A stretch of DNA of 64,000 nucleotides from Bacillus sp. AFS059628 (GTDB lineage Bacteria; Bacillota; Bacilli; Bacillales; Bacillaceae_G). The notes under the pieces are model-generated. The model had not been told where the DNA came from and ran no database searches. It saw only the letters and a program-made list of their open reading frames with translations. Shown here piece by piece: positions 1 to 9,652 of this stretch. The position numbers and the translations under genes were made by a program. The stretch is from positions 13,896 through 77,895 of the forward strand of contig NZ_NVEC01000023.1 in assembly GCF_002571225.1 (NCBI RefSeq). The letters are read 5' to 3'. Position 1 is the first letter of the stretch. Every line of letters begins with the position of its first letter.

Positions 1-45
1 AAATAGGAATATTAAAATTAAATAACCGAGGTTTACTAATTCTAG

Positions 46-85
46 AGAGTATATGGAAATTTTTTGTTTTTCATATACTCTTTTT
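46..85 (+). terminator. Rho-independent terminator of a gene left of the window
   Basis: The arm AGAGTATATG (46-55) pairs with CATATACTCT (72-81) and a run of T follows. It probably ends a + strand transcript whose gene lies before the window start. Nothing coding is visible between here and 335. Confidence 0.6.
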
Positions 86-334
86 AAATACTTTAAGCTA
101 TTTAGGACGAAGAGCTGAAAAATTCTTGTGCGGTTTTACTAAGTAGTTTAGAAAAGTAATTAGGAATATGAAAGTTATGAATATTTTTATTATTTCAAGA
201 AAAAATTTAATGATATTTTCTTTAGGTGATTGAAAAAAAGATGATATATTATATATAATCACGATAAATTGGTAAATAAATTTAATGGTAAATATAGGTG
301 ATATACTGAAAAAATCTAGAATGGGGAATTAAAA

Positions 335-715
335 ATGGACAGAGAAGTATTAATCAGGTTTTTGAAACTTTATCAAGGCATAGGAACACTTTGTAAGGAA
401 GATATTCAGTTTATGATGCAACAAATCACAGCTAGTTGGCCAATTCAAGATAAATGGAGAGACCAAAAAGAAATAGGGTATAAAAAAACAGAATATTCAC
501 TTTCTGAAATGCAAATAGCTAGTTTACAAAGCTGTATAGATTGCATTTTGAGAGAAGAGTGGTTAGTGTTTATTTGTGAATTAATACATTTTTTCAGTAA
601 TAATGAATTGACTATGCAAAAAGAGATTTTAGAAGTTGAAAGACAAACGATATATATGCTTCGTGGTATGGTTTTTCGAACTAAAAGTTTTTTAGAAACA
701 GTTGGACTAGATTAG
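335..715 (+). CDS. hypothetical protein, 126 aa
   Basis: I do not recognise this protein. It is 126 residues, mostly predicted helical, without a signal peptide or membrane segment, and has two close cysteines (SCIDC near residue 67). An ATG preceded by GGGGAA at about 10 nt supports the start. It stands alone: an A+T-rich spacer lies on both sides and the next gene (pilus regulator) converges on it. A small regulatory protein of the pilus locus is conceivable from position only. Coding status is supported by length and an uninterrupted frame, not by homology. Confidence 0.5.
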   Translation: MDREVLIRFLKLYQGIGTLCKEDIQFMMQQITASWPIQDKWRDQKEIGYKKTEYSLSEMQIASLQSCIDCILREEWLVFICELIHFFSNNELTMQKEILEVERQTIYMLRGMVFRTKSFLETVGLD

Positions 716-870
716 TCAATATTATGAATAATCAGAGGTTTATACTTTATTAATACTCTGGAAATTAAATTATCAATTATTAGTTGTTATATATTAATAG
801 ATTAATTAATTAATTAATATACTGTGGATTAAGTAGGTAACTTTTAAAAAAGGGGGACCCATGGACTCAA

Positions 871-894
871 AAGAGCACTTTTACAAGTACTCTT
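871..894 (-). terminator. possible terminator between converging genes
   Basis: AAGAGCACTT (871-880) pairs with AAGTACTCTT (885-894), one mismatch. Read on the minus strand the stem is followed by TTTT, so it could end the regulator transcript that stops at 953. Confidence 0.4.
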
Positions 895-952
895 AAAATA
901 ATTAACTTGTCAGAAAAACGTAATTCAAAAGATAAATATTTAGATATATCCT

Positions 953-2182
953 TCAAATTAATTTGTATTTTTCACGATACTGTTTTGGTGTCATCATCGT
1001 TATTTTTTTGAAAATCCGGATGAAATAGCTCTGATCACTAAATTTGAGCCACAGACAAATATCTGCTAAGGAATAGGAAGTTAAGGTTAGTAATTTTTTT
1101 GCTTCTTCTATTTTCTCCCTTTGAATGTATTGACTCAAAGTAATTCCTACTTCTTTTTTAAATAAACCAGATAAATAAGTCGGATTGACATGTAACAGCT
1201 CAGCAAGTTCACTAAGAGAAATCTTTTGATAGATATTTCTGTTAATATAATTTAAGCATGTCGTAATAGTATTTGAATACTTTTTTGTTTTGTATTCTTT
1301 TACACGATCTGCAAACGTACATAAGGCATCTTCTATCAAGCGATTAACAGAATACATATTATCCAATTGCTCAATAGTTTGTATATACAAATCACTCAGT
1401 GCAAAGGCGATATCTGTTGGTAAATTTCCATCAATTGCATATCTTGTAGCTAACGTAATGGCAATAATTCCGTTATTCTTTTGATTTCTCAGTTGATTTC
1501 CTTGAGATGTGATTCCTGCATTTTCTTGAGGAAAAGAATACGCATATTTGATTACGCTTTCTTTATTACCTTCTGTAATTTTGGAAAAAAATTTACGTTC
1601 TAAGGAAATATTATAATTCCCAACACTATTTTGACGCCGATTAGAAATATAAGAATCTGGATGTACGATTTTATAAGGTGTCTCTTCTAACAATTTATTT
1701 TGTTTCCACACAGTATCAATATCTAATTTTTCTTTAAAAATCATATAATGTAAGAAAACCCCTATCTGAAGTAACTTGATTTTCTTTACTTCTGGTAGGG
1801 ATTGATAGTAGGATAATCCCTCCTGTATTTTGTTATCCATTTGAAACGTTTTCATTAATTTGGTTGCCATTTCATCTGTTACTTTGGGATAGGTAGTTGG
1901 CCCAATGACAAACGTTCCCTTTACTCCTTCCTGATTTTTAATCTGTATGAATAGAAAGTTTTCAAGATAATCATTCCCCCTAAAAAGCGGAAAATTAAAT
2001 AGATCACATTCTTGACATAGTGTCTGAAAATGCTCCTCTTTAGATGAATAGAAAGGGCTACTTATATCATAACAAGTAGCATAATCTAAAATTTCTCCCT
2101 CCTCAGATAAAAAATAAACGGGTACAAAAAACGTTTGATGAATGAGATTACAGATATATTGTGTATTAACTAAACCTTGCAT
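953..2182 (-). CDS. AraC-family regulator, YSIRK-targeted surface antigen type
   Basis: The protein has 409 residues. Its N-terminal ~290 residues form the sensor-like region seen in regulators linked to surface antigens with YSIRK-type signals (VPVYFLSEEGEIL, VIGPTTYP). The C-terminal ~100 residues are an AraC double helix-turn-helix (LSELAELLHVNPTYLSGLFK, then DICLWLKFSDQSYFIRIFKK, ending MTPKQYREKY). It is a clear paralogue of the protein at 11587-12813, sharing long identical stretches such as YAYSFPQE and NQLRNQKNNGIIAITLATRYAI. It is divergent from the pilus operon and separated from it by about 450 bp. By position it probably controls the pilus genes; the signal sensed is not visible. 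An AGGAG-type site precedes the ATG. Confidence 0.88.
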   Translation of the reverse strand: MQGLVNTQYICNLIHQTFFVPVYFLSEEGEILDYATCYDISSPFYSSKEEHFQTLCQECDLFNFPLFRGNDYLENFLFIQIKNQEGVKGTFVIGPTTYPKVTDEMATKLMKTFQMDNKIQEGLSYYQSLPEVKKIKLLQIGVFLHYMIFKEKLDIDTVWKQNKLLEETPYKIVHPDSYISNRRQNSVGNYNISLERKFFSKITEGNKESVIKYAYSFPQENAGITSQGNQLRNQKNNGIIAITLATRYAIDGNLPTDIAFALSDLYIQTIEQLDNMYSVNRLIEDALCTFADRVKEYKTKKYSNTITTCLNYINRNIYQKISLSELAELLHVNPTYLSGLFKKEVGITLSQYIQREKIEEAKKLLTLTSYSLADICLWLKFSDQSYFIRIFKKITMMTPKQYREKYKLI

Positions 2183-2630
2183 CTTATTCTCCTTTTAAAT
2201 GGATGTATTAATATAAGCAGAAATTACACCAAGTAAAATACCATTTTTCCAAAAGAAATACTATAAAAATCAAAAAAGTGCAAAATAGTACCACCAAAGG
2301 AAAGATTTTACCATACTTTTTTATGACAATCTTATATTATATTTTTAGTAATTAATGTCTATCTAAATATCTAGGAAAGGGGATTCAGTCTTTTTGATGA
2401 ATGGGAAACAGCTATATGTTCTGATAGATATGTTCATTTTCAAATCATACATAAAAATATTTGAAGATTACAACTTTTATCGAAAATGCAGCTTAATTAT
2501 ACCAATTCATTCCATAAATTTGAATGTTTTTAGATATTAATTGCTGAATTCTCCTTATATAGAGACCGTAGAGTTTCAATTAAAAGGGAAGTGAACTTAT
2601 TTATATTTACATCAAGGAGGGGAGAAGATA
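2183..2630. promoter_or_regulatory. 450-bp intergenic control region of the pilus operon
   Basis: A long A+T-rich spacer lies between the divergent regulator and the tip pilin, with no open frame of note. It must hold both promoters, but I could not assign a confident -35/-10 pair. The unusually good ribosome site AAGGAGGGGAG (2614-2624) sits just before the TTG start of the tip protein. Confidence 0.5.
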
Positions 2631-5600
2631 TTGCAAAAGTATTTTAGTTTAAAAAAATATGGTAAGCGCTTCAAACAAACCATCGTATCATTGTTAGCTT
2701 TTTTATTAGTTTTTAGTGGAATAGCACCTAGTGCGGTTTTACAGACAGTTCATGCTGAGACAGCATCATCCACCAAGGATAAGTTTTCAAGCCAAGTACC
2801 ATCATATTCTTTTGATGGGAAAAATGAGATTACAGCATTCAATGCAGTTGGGCCTTATCATCTTCAAGCTATAGGCGGTAGTAACGTTTGGGGTTATGAT
2901 GTTTCGAATGATCCTAAAATAAAGGGCAGATATATTGATGCTGATAATGACTCATCGACTATTAGTAGTAGTTCAATGGAATATGTACCTAATGGAGAAG
3001 TTGTGTCTGCGTTCCTTTATATTTCCCCGGATAATATAAAAAGTTCAACAGATACTACTCCGACTTTTATCCAAGGACCAAAAGGTGGAAAGTTATTGTT
3101 TGATAAAAGTATTAAGGGTGTATATGACATTACAGAATTTGTTAAACAAGAAGGTGCTGGACATTACTGGGGGAAAAACTTATGGTTACAAAATCCATTG
3201 TCTATTCCTTGGGGCTCGGATGCATTAGCAAACTGGGATATCGTTTTTGTCGAAAAAAATGAGAATTTACCATCAATGATGACAAAATTAAATTATTATA
3301 ATGATGTTAATACTACTACTCATCCAGACTTCAAAGCAACTTTGTCAGATCAACCTTTTTTGACAAAGCAAGAAGGTAGTTTAAAAGGGAGCATGGTAGC
3401 TAGTGTATATGGTGGAAATAAAAATATAGACAACGATCAATATAGAATTATAGCATATAAAGATAACCAAATTGTCAATGATTCATATATGAGTGATAGT
3501 GCTAGAGCAGAAAATAATTTTTGGAATGGAAGTATTACTAAAAATGGACAAAATATAAGTACCAGAAATCCAGATCGAACTCCAGCTAATACTGATATAC
3601 TAAACTTAGATTTTACTAATTCTCCTTATTTTCCAGCAGGGATAGATAAGATAGATCAAAAGTTTAGTGCAAAACCAATAAATGCTGGAGGTAGCACAGA
3701 TTTACACTATCCGCATTTTTGGGGAGTCGCATTAGAGGTAATTCCTCCAAAATTAGAAATTAGCAAGAATGTAAAAAACAACTTAAAAGACAAGACAAAT
3801 TATGAAATTGGTGACACGGTTGTATATTCGATTGTTGCCAAAAATACAGTAGGCGGGGCAATAGCGAAGAATGTCATTATTGAAGATGAAGTACCTGAAG
3901 GATTAGAACTTGTAGAAGGAACTATAAAGGCTAGCCATAATGCAATTCCGGAATATAATAATGGGAAAATTACGGCAAACTTCGGTAATGTATCTGATAC
4001 TGACGAACGCATTGTTACATTTGAAGCGAAAATTTCGAATGATCAAACAGGTAAAACCATTAATAATATTGCTAGTGTAAAAGGTGACGGATTAGATCCA
4101 ATAGATGCGCAAACAAAGTTCACCGTTGATTTAAAGGCTCCTGTGTTGGAATCAAAGAAAGAAGCGGGTATTCAGCAAAAGGCGGATGGAAACAAAGATG
4201 CGACTCATCCTGAAGTGGGAGATACGCTTCTTTACAAAATCCAGACCCGTAATACGGTTTCAGATAGTTCTGTAAAAAATGCTGTAATTGAAGATCAATT
4301 GCCAGCAGGCTTAGAGTATGTACCAGGAACATTACAAGTGGATGGAAAAGCTGTGACAGATGCTGAAGGTGACGATAATGGTCATTATATTCAGGGTAAA
4401 GTGACAGGAAAACTTGGTGATGTTACAGATGCTGAATGGCATAATGTAACATTCCATGCAAAAGTCAAGGCAGACCAAGCTGGAAAATCCATTCAAAATA
4501 AAGCGACTGTTACTGGGGATGGTGTACCACCACAGGAACCAACAACAACAGTAGAGGTATCTACACCTGAAACACCAACTCCACCAGCAAACTCATGTGG
4601 ACCGATGGGACGTGTAGCACTCATCAATGGTGGTTTTGAGCAACCGCCTGCAAGAAATGTTGGAGACAAAGGCTCACCTGGAGCTGAGCATGCTTGGATG
4701 TACTTTTATGAACATGAAGTACCTGGCTGGAAAACAACAGCAACAGATAAATTTATTCAAATTATGCAAAACTCTAATGAATTCCTGGGCCCGAAAATGG
4801 GAGGAAACGGTCAAACAATCCCAGTTGTAGCTGCAGAAGGAAAGCAATATGCAGAATTAAATGCAAACCAACAATCAATGCTATATCAAGATGTAGCGAC
4901 AACTCCAGGACAAACAATTTATTGGCGACTGGCTCACCGCGGGGAATTTGGTATTGATACTATGCAACTTCGAATAGGTTCATCGAATACTTTACCAAAT
5001 GATTTACCAGTTATTGAGAAGATAAGCAGTACCAATAATAAATGGACGTATTATACAGGGAGTTACAAAGTGCCCGCTGGACAAACTATGACAAGGTTTG
5101 GTTTTGATGCTGTTTCAAGTTCAAATGGGGATCTTCTATGGGGAAACTTACTAGATGACATCTTTTTAGGAACTGATCCATGCGTTTCAGCAACAAAATC
5201 TGTGGATAAAGAAGGTCAAGTGAAAGCGGGAGATGAGTTAACGTATAAAGTAACAGTGAAAAATGATGGCGGTGACATTGCTGCTAACTCTATTTTCACA
5301 GATGCAATTCCTATGGGAACTGAATACGTACCTGGATCTATACAAGTAATCAAAAATGGACAGGTTAGTACAGTTACTGATGGAAAAGACACAGACTCAG
5401 GAGATTATCTAGATGGTAAAGTTACAGTTAATCTGGGGGATTTACCCAATACGGATATTCTACCTGATGGGGTTACTGTACAGTTTAAAGTAAAGGTATT
5501 ATCTAGTGACGTGAAACAACAAATTAAGAATAAAGCAAACGTTGCTTACAAGAATTTGCTAACTAATACAGATGGAACAGTTGACACAAATGAAGTTGTA

Positions 5601-7865
5601 AATGACGTTGAACCTGAGCCAGAAACACCAACTCCACCAGCAAACTCATGTGGACAATTGGGACGTGTGGCACTTGTAAACGGTAGTTTTGAAGAACCCT
5701 ATTATACAAGTATACCTTTTCATGGGCCAGGGTACTTTACTGCCCCAGCAGGAACTGTTCCAGGATGGAAGACAACTGATTCATATCAAGTATTTGAAAT
5801 ATTCAATAAAAATTTAATGGATCAGATAAAACCGGGATCTATTGAGGATCAAGGAGGTTTAAAAAATCCTGTAGCACACGGTCAACAATTCGCGGAATTA
5901 AATAGCAGAGAAGCGGCGCAGTTATATCAAGATGTGCAGACGACACCTGGACAAACAATTTATTGGCGACTTGCTCATAAAGGTAGACAAGGTCTTGACA
6001 CAATGGCAGTAAAAATCGGTTCATCTATTGTTTCTCCAAAGGGCTTACCAACAATCCAACAAATCACAACTGGTAAAGATCAATGGAAATACTATACGGG
6101 AACTTATACAGTACCAGCTGGACAAACAGCTACACGATTTGGCTTTGAAGCCATTTCTTCTGCGAGTGGGTATAATGCTGCTGGAAACTTTTTAGATGAT
6201 ATCTTCCTTGGTACAGAGCCATGTGTGACAGCAACAAAATCAGTGTCTCCAGAAGGTGAAGTAAAAACTGGAGATGAGTTAACGTATAACGTAACTGTGA
6301 AAAATGATGGTGGTGACGTTGCATCTAATGCAGTGTTTACAGATGCGATCCCTGAAGGAACAGAGTATGTACCAGGAACAATTAAAGTAGTTAAAGATGC
6401 AAAAACAACAAATATAACAGATGAAACAGATACAGATTCAGGAAATTACCAAGATGGAAAAGTGACGGTTAATTTAGGAGACTTACCAAATACCGGTATT
6501 TTACCTGATGGTGTTACCGTACAGTTCAAAGTCAAAGTTTCATCAGGTTACGTGAACAAGAAAATCACAAATAAAGCACATGTAGCTTACAAGAACTTAT
6601 TGAAGAATGAAGATCAATCCGTTGATACAAATGAAGTTGTCAATAATGTGATTGTAAAGGAAGCAAAAGTAGAATCTAAGAAAATTGCAAAGAATCTACA
6701 AGATAAGAATACCGAAGTAGGAGACGAAATCGAATATACGATCCAAATGCGTAATACGATTTCAGATAGCATTGTAAAAAATGCGGTAATTGAAGACCAA
6801 TTACCAGAAAGTCTAGAATATGTCCCAGGAACATTACAAGTGAATGGAAAACCTGTAACAGATACCGAAGGTGATGATAACGGTCATTATGTACAAGGTA
6901 AATTTACAGGACAACTGGGCAATATTACAGATACAGAATGGCATACTGTTGTATTCCATGCGAAGGTAAAAGCAGGACAAGCTGGGCAGGACATTCAAAA
7001 TACTGCAAAAGTAACAGGAGAGAATGTACCACCGCAAGAACCAAGTACAACAGTAGAAGTTTATCCTAGAAATCCTAAAGTAGAGTCTAAGAAAACCGCA
7101 AAAAACCTACAAGATAAAAATATTGAAGTAGGAGATGAAATCGAATATACGATTCAAATGCGTAATACGGTTTCGGATAGCATTGTAAAAAATGCGGTAA
7201 TTGAAGACCAATTACCAGAAGCACTAGAATATGTCCCAGGGACATTACAAGTGAATGGACAAGCTGTGACAGATGTTGAAGGCGATGATACGGGTCATTA
7301 TGTACAAGGTAAAGTCACAGGACAACTAGGTGATATTACAGATACAGAATGGCATACTGTCGTATTCCATGCAAAAGTCAAGGCAGGACAGGAAGGAACA
7401 GCTATTCAAAATACTGCAAAAGTAACAGGGGAAAATGTTCCGCCACAAGAACCAACAACAGAAATCAAGGTTCAGCCACTTGGACAAATTGAGATTGAAA
7501 AAGTGGATGCTGCGGATTCTGCTATCAAATTAAAAAATGCCGTATTCCAGATTATAGACAAAGATGGTAAAGAAGTTGGAAAACTAACGACAGATGAAAA
7601 TGGGAAAGCAACTTCTGAACTATTACTCTTAGGAAAATACACAGTAAAAGAAATCAAGGCGCCAGATGGATACATGTTATTAAAAGATCCAATTGAAGTA
7701 GAAGTTTCCTCACCATTACACAAGATTACAGTGGAAAACACAAAAAATGGATGGAACATACCTCATACAGGTGGTATAGGAACAACTTTATTTTACCTGA
7801 TTGGCATGATCATAATGGTGGCAGCATTGGTTGTATTTTTCCGTAAGAGAGCTAAAAACAAATAG
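2631..7865 (+). CDS. large sortase-anchored surface protein, BcpB-like pilus tip subunit
   Basis: The product is a 1744-residue secreted, wall-anchored protein that begins with TTG after a strong Shine-Dalgarno. A signal peptide covers residues 1-43 (basic start, hydrophobic core, TVHAET). Residues 44-373 form an N-terminal region of unknown fold. Six DUF11-type beta modules follow (about 373-500, 500-646, 850-996, 1198-1341, 1343-1480, 1481-1611). Two ~200-residue modules that begin NSCG and end in LDDIFLGT are set between them (653-850 and 1003-1196). A CnaB/SpaA-type domain lies at 1613-1701, then the sorting signal IPHTG (1710-1714), a membrane helix and RKRAKNK. The IP-type sorting motif resembles that of the B. 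cereus tip pilin BcpB, so a tip or adhesin role is inferred. It is the first gene of the pilus operon, 28 bp before the major pilin. Confidence 0.88.
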   Translation: MQKYFSLKKYGKRFKQTIVSLLAFLLVFSGIAPSAVLQTVHAETASSTKDKFSSQVPSYSFDGKNEITAFNAVGPYHLQAIGGSNVWGYDVSNDPKIKGRYIDADNDSSTISSSSMEYVPNGEVVSAFLYISPDNIKSSTDTTPTFIQGPKGGKLLFDKSIKGVYDITEFVKQEGAGHYWGKNLWLQNPLSIPWGSDALANWDIVFVEKNENLPSMMTKLNYYNDVNTTTHPDFKATLSDQPFLTKQEGSLKGSMVASVYGGNKNIDNDQYRIIAYKDNQIVNDSYMSDSARAENNFWNGSITKNGQNISTRNPDRTPANTDILNLDFTNSPYFPAGIDKIDQKFSAKPINAGGSTDLHYPHFWGVALEVIPPKLEISKNVKNNLKDKTNYEIGDTVVYSIVAKNTVGGAIAKNVIIEDEVPEGLELVEGTIKASHNAIPEYNNGKITANFGNVSDTDERIVTFEAKISNDQTGKTINNIASVKGDGLDPIDAQTKFTVDLKAPVLESKKEAGIQQKADGNKDATHPEVGDTLLYKIQTRNTVSDSSVKNAVIEDQLPAGLEYVPGTLQVDGKAVTDAEGDDNGHYIQGKVTGKLGDVTDAEWHNVTFHAKVKADQAGKSIQNKATVTGDGVPPQEPTTTVEVSTPETPTPPANSCGPMGRVALINGGFEQPPARNVGDKGSPGAEHAWMYFYEHEVPGWKTTATDKFIQIMQNSNEFLGPKMGGNGQTIPVVAAEGKQYAELNANQQSMLYQDVATTPGQTIYWRLAHRGEFGIDTMQLRIGSSNTLPNDLPVIEKISSTNNKWTYYTGSYKVPAGQTMTRFGFDAVSSSNGDLLWGNLLDDIFLGTDPCVSATKSVDKEGQVKAGDELTYKVTVKNDGGDIAANSIFTDAIPMGTEYVPGSIQVIKNGQVSTVTDGKDTDSGDYLDGKVTVNLGDLPNTDILPDGVTVQFKVKVLSSDVKQQIKNKANVAYKNLLTNTDGTVDTNEVVNDVEPEPETPTPPANSCGQLGRVALVNGSFEEPYYTSIPFHGPGYFTAPAGTVPGWKTTDSYQVFEIFNKNLMDQIKPGSIEDQGGLKNPVAHGQQFAELNSREAAQLYQDVQTTPGQTIYWRLAHKGRQGLDTMAVKIGSSIVSPKGLPTIQQITTGKDQWKYYTGTYTVPAGQTATRFGFEAISSASGYNAAGNFLDDIFLGTEPCVTATKSVSPEGEVKTGDELTYNVTVKNDGGDVASNAVFTDAIPEGTEYVPGTIKVVKDAKTTNITDETDTDSGNYQDGKVTVNLGDLPNTGILPDGVTVQFKVKVSSGYVNKKITNKAHVAYKNLLKNEDQSVDTNEVVNNVIVKEAKVESKKIAKNLQDKNTEVGDEIEYTIQMRNTISDSIVKNAVIEDQLPESLEYVPGTLQVNGKPVTDTEGDDNGHYVQGKFTGQLGNITDTEWHTVVFHAKVKAGQAGQDIQNTAKVTGENVPPQEPSTTVEVYPRNPKVESKKTAKNLQDKNIEVGDEIEYTIQMRNTVSDSIVKNAVIEDQLPEALEYVPGTLQVNGQAVTDVEGDDTGHYVQGKVTGQLGDITDTEWHTVVFHAKVKAGQEGTAIQNTAKVTGENVPPQEPTTEIKVQPLGQIEIEKVDAADSAIKLKNAVFQIIDKDGKEVGKLTTDENGKATSELLLLGKYTVKEIKAPDGYMLLKDPIEVEVSSPLHKITVENTKNGWNIPHTGGIGTTLFYLIGMIIMVAALVVFFRKRAKNK

Positions 7866-7893
7866 AAAAGAACAATAGGGAGAGGTAAAGTAA

Positions 7894-9555
7894 ATGAAAA
7901 AACTATTTAGTATGCTATTAATCCTTGTATTCACATTTGCTATGATGCCTAGCACATTTGCAAATGCGGCTTCAAGAAGTACAGGTACGTTAACAATTCA
8001 TAAGTATGAGCAAGAAAAAAATGGGACTCCAGGTGCGGAAGGTGACGGTTCTTCGAACCAAACAGTTCCTGCAGATGCAAAAGCATTACCAGGTGTAACA
8101 TTTGAAATTAAGCAAATTGAATCATTTGAGAAAATCACAAATGATGGAACAATCGCAAAAGAAAGCGTAACACCAGTTACAACTGCAAAACCAATTCAAG
8201 TAACAACAGATGCAAATGGTCAAGCTGTATTCCCGGATCTACCATTAGGACGTTATGAAGTAAAAGAAATTGCTGGTCCAGCACATGTTAACTTAAATCC
8301 AAACACGTACACAGTTGATATCCCGATGACAGATAAAGAGGGTAAAGGCTTAAACTATGATGTTCATATGTATCCAAAGAATGAAATCAAACGTGGTGCT
8401 GTAGAATTAACTAAAACAGGTGCTGGCGATAAAGTATTAGCTGGTGCAGAATTCTCTGTATTTAAAGAAGATGGAACAGAAGTTCAAAAAGGATTAGTAT
8501 CAGGTGCAGACGGTAAAATCCGTGTACAAGGTTTAGAGTATGGTAAGTATTACTTCCAAGAAACGAAAGCACCAACTGGATATGTGATTGATCCAACGAA
8601 ACATGCGTTTTCGATTACAGAATCAGGTACAGTAAATGCGGATGGTACAATTACGTCTGGTGCTATCGTACCAGTAGCAATTAAAAACTTTGAAGAACCA
8701 ACAATTGATAAAAAAATTAATGGGGATTCAGAAAATGCACCAATGAACCCAAATACAGAACATACTTATGATATTAAAACTTTAATTCCAGAGGATATTA
8801 AAGAGTACAAAAACTATGTAGTAAAAGACGTTCTAGATGATAAGTTAACAATTGTAGGAACACCAATCGTTAAAATTGATGGTGTAGAAGTAGATGCAAG
8901 TGTAGTAGAAGTAGTTGTAGACGGACAAAAAGTAACAGCGACAGTGAAAGACTTTACAAAATTAGATGGTAAAAAACAATTACATTTACAAATTGCAACA
9001 AAAATTAAAGAAGGTTTCCCAGCGGGAACACAAATTCAAAACAAAGCAACCATTGATTTCAAGAACAAAAATGATGTAACAGGGGAAAAAGAATCTAAAC
9101 CTACAACGGTTACAGTAACAACAGGTAACATTGCTTTAACAAAAGTGGATGGTGCAGATAACAAAACGTTACAAGGTGCAGAGTTTGAATTACGTGACAA
9201 AGACGGTAAAGTAGTTGTAGTAGAAGGTAAAGAGGTAAAAGGTGTATCAGATGCAAATGGTGTCATCCAATGGAATAACATTCCTTACGGCAACTACCAA
9301 ATCGTTGAAACAAAAGCACCAACGTATAAAAAAGAAGATGGAACAACAGGTTCTTACCAATTATTAAAAGATCCAATTGATGTAACAGTGGATGCAGATC
9401 ACCAAGCAATTAAATTAAATGTTGAAAACAATAAGAGTGGTTGGGTTCTTCCAACAACAGGTGGTATGGGCACAGTGCTCTTCACTGTAGTAGGTCTATT
9501 ACTAATGGCTGCAGCAGCATTTGTTTTCTTCAGAAAAAAAACAGTAAATAACTAA
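7894..9555 (+). CDS. LPXTG-anchored major pilin, SpaH/EbpB/BcpA type
   Basis: This is a 553-residue pilin. A signal peptide covers residues 1-26 (ANAAS). A pilin motif YPK is at 160-162; K162 would be the lysine joined by the sortase to the next subunit, the same number as the reported BcpA pilin lysine. CnaB-type domains carry E-box-like QETKAPTGY and VETKAP. The sorting signal LPTTG is at 519-523, followed by a membrane helix and a basic tail. Such pilins polymerise through isopeptide bonds formed by class C sortases, and two of these are encoded directly downstream. The start ATG has GGGAGAGG upstream. It lies between the tip protein and the sortases, in the same operon. Confidence 0.93.
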   Translation: MKKLFSMLLILVFTFAMMPSTFANAASRSTGTLTIHKYEQEKNGTPGAEGDGSSNQTVPADAKALPGVTFEIKQIESFEKITNDGTIAKESVTPVTTAKPIQVTTDANGQAVFPDLPLGRYEVKEIAGPAHVNLNPNTYTVDIPMTDKEGKGLNYDVHMYPKNEIKRGAVELTKTGAGDKVLAGAEFSVFKEDGTEVQKGLVSGADGKIRVQGLEYGKYYFQETKAPTGYVIDPTKHAFSITESGTVNADGTITSGAIVPVAIKNFEEPTIDKKINGDSENAPMNPNTEHTYDIKTLIPEDIKEYKNYVVKDVLDDKLTIVGTPIVKIDGVEVDASVVEVVVDGQKVTATVKDFTKLDGKKQLHLQIATKIKEGFPAGTQIQNKATIDFKNKNDVTGEKESKPTTVTVTTGNIALTKVDGADNKTLQGAEFELRDKDGKVVVVEGKEVKGVSDANGVIQWNNIPYGNYQIVETKAPTYKKEDGTTGSYQLLKDPIDVTVDADHQAIKLNVENNKSGWVLPTTGGMGTVLFTVVGLLLMAAAAFVFFRKKTVNN

Positions 9556-9590
9556 TTCTTTACAATTTTATACTTATAGTAGTTACATGT

Positions 9591-9624
9591 GAAAAGAGGA
9601 GGGCCATTTGCTTCTCCTCTTTTC
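9591..9624 (+). terminator. hairpin between pilin and sortase genes
   Basis: GAAAAGAGGAG (9591-9601) pairs perfectly with CTCCTCTTTTC (9614-9624). The T run is short, so it may be a leaky terminator or an mRNA-stabilising end that keeps pilin message higher than sortase message. Confidence 0.55.
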
Positions 9625-9652
9625 TATATCAGTATACGATAAAGGAGTCACT

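Noticed and set aside
2631-2640. ATG start for the tip pilin
   Set aside because: No in-frame ATG with a ribosome site precedes the signal peptide; TTG 2631 follows a very strong site and gives a complete signal peptide.
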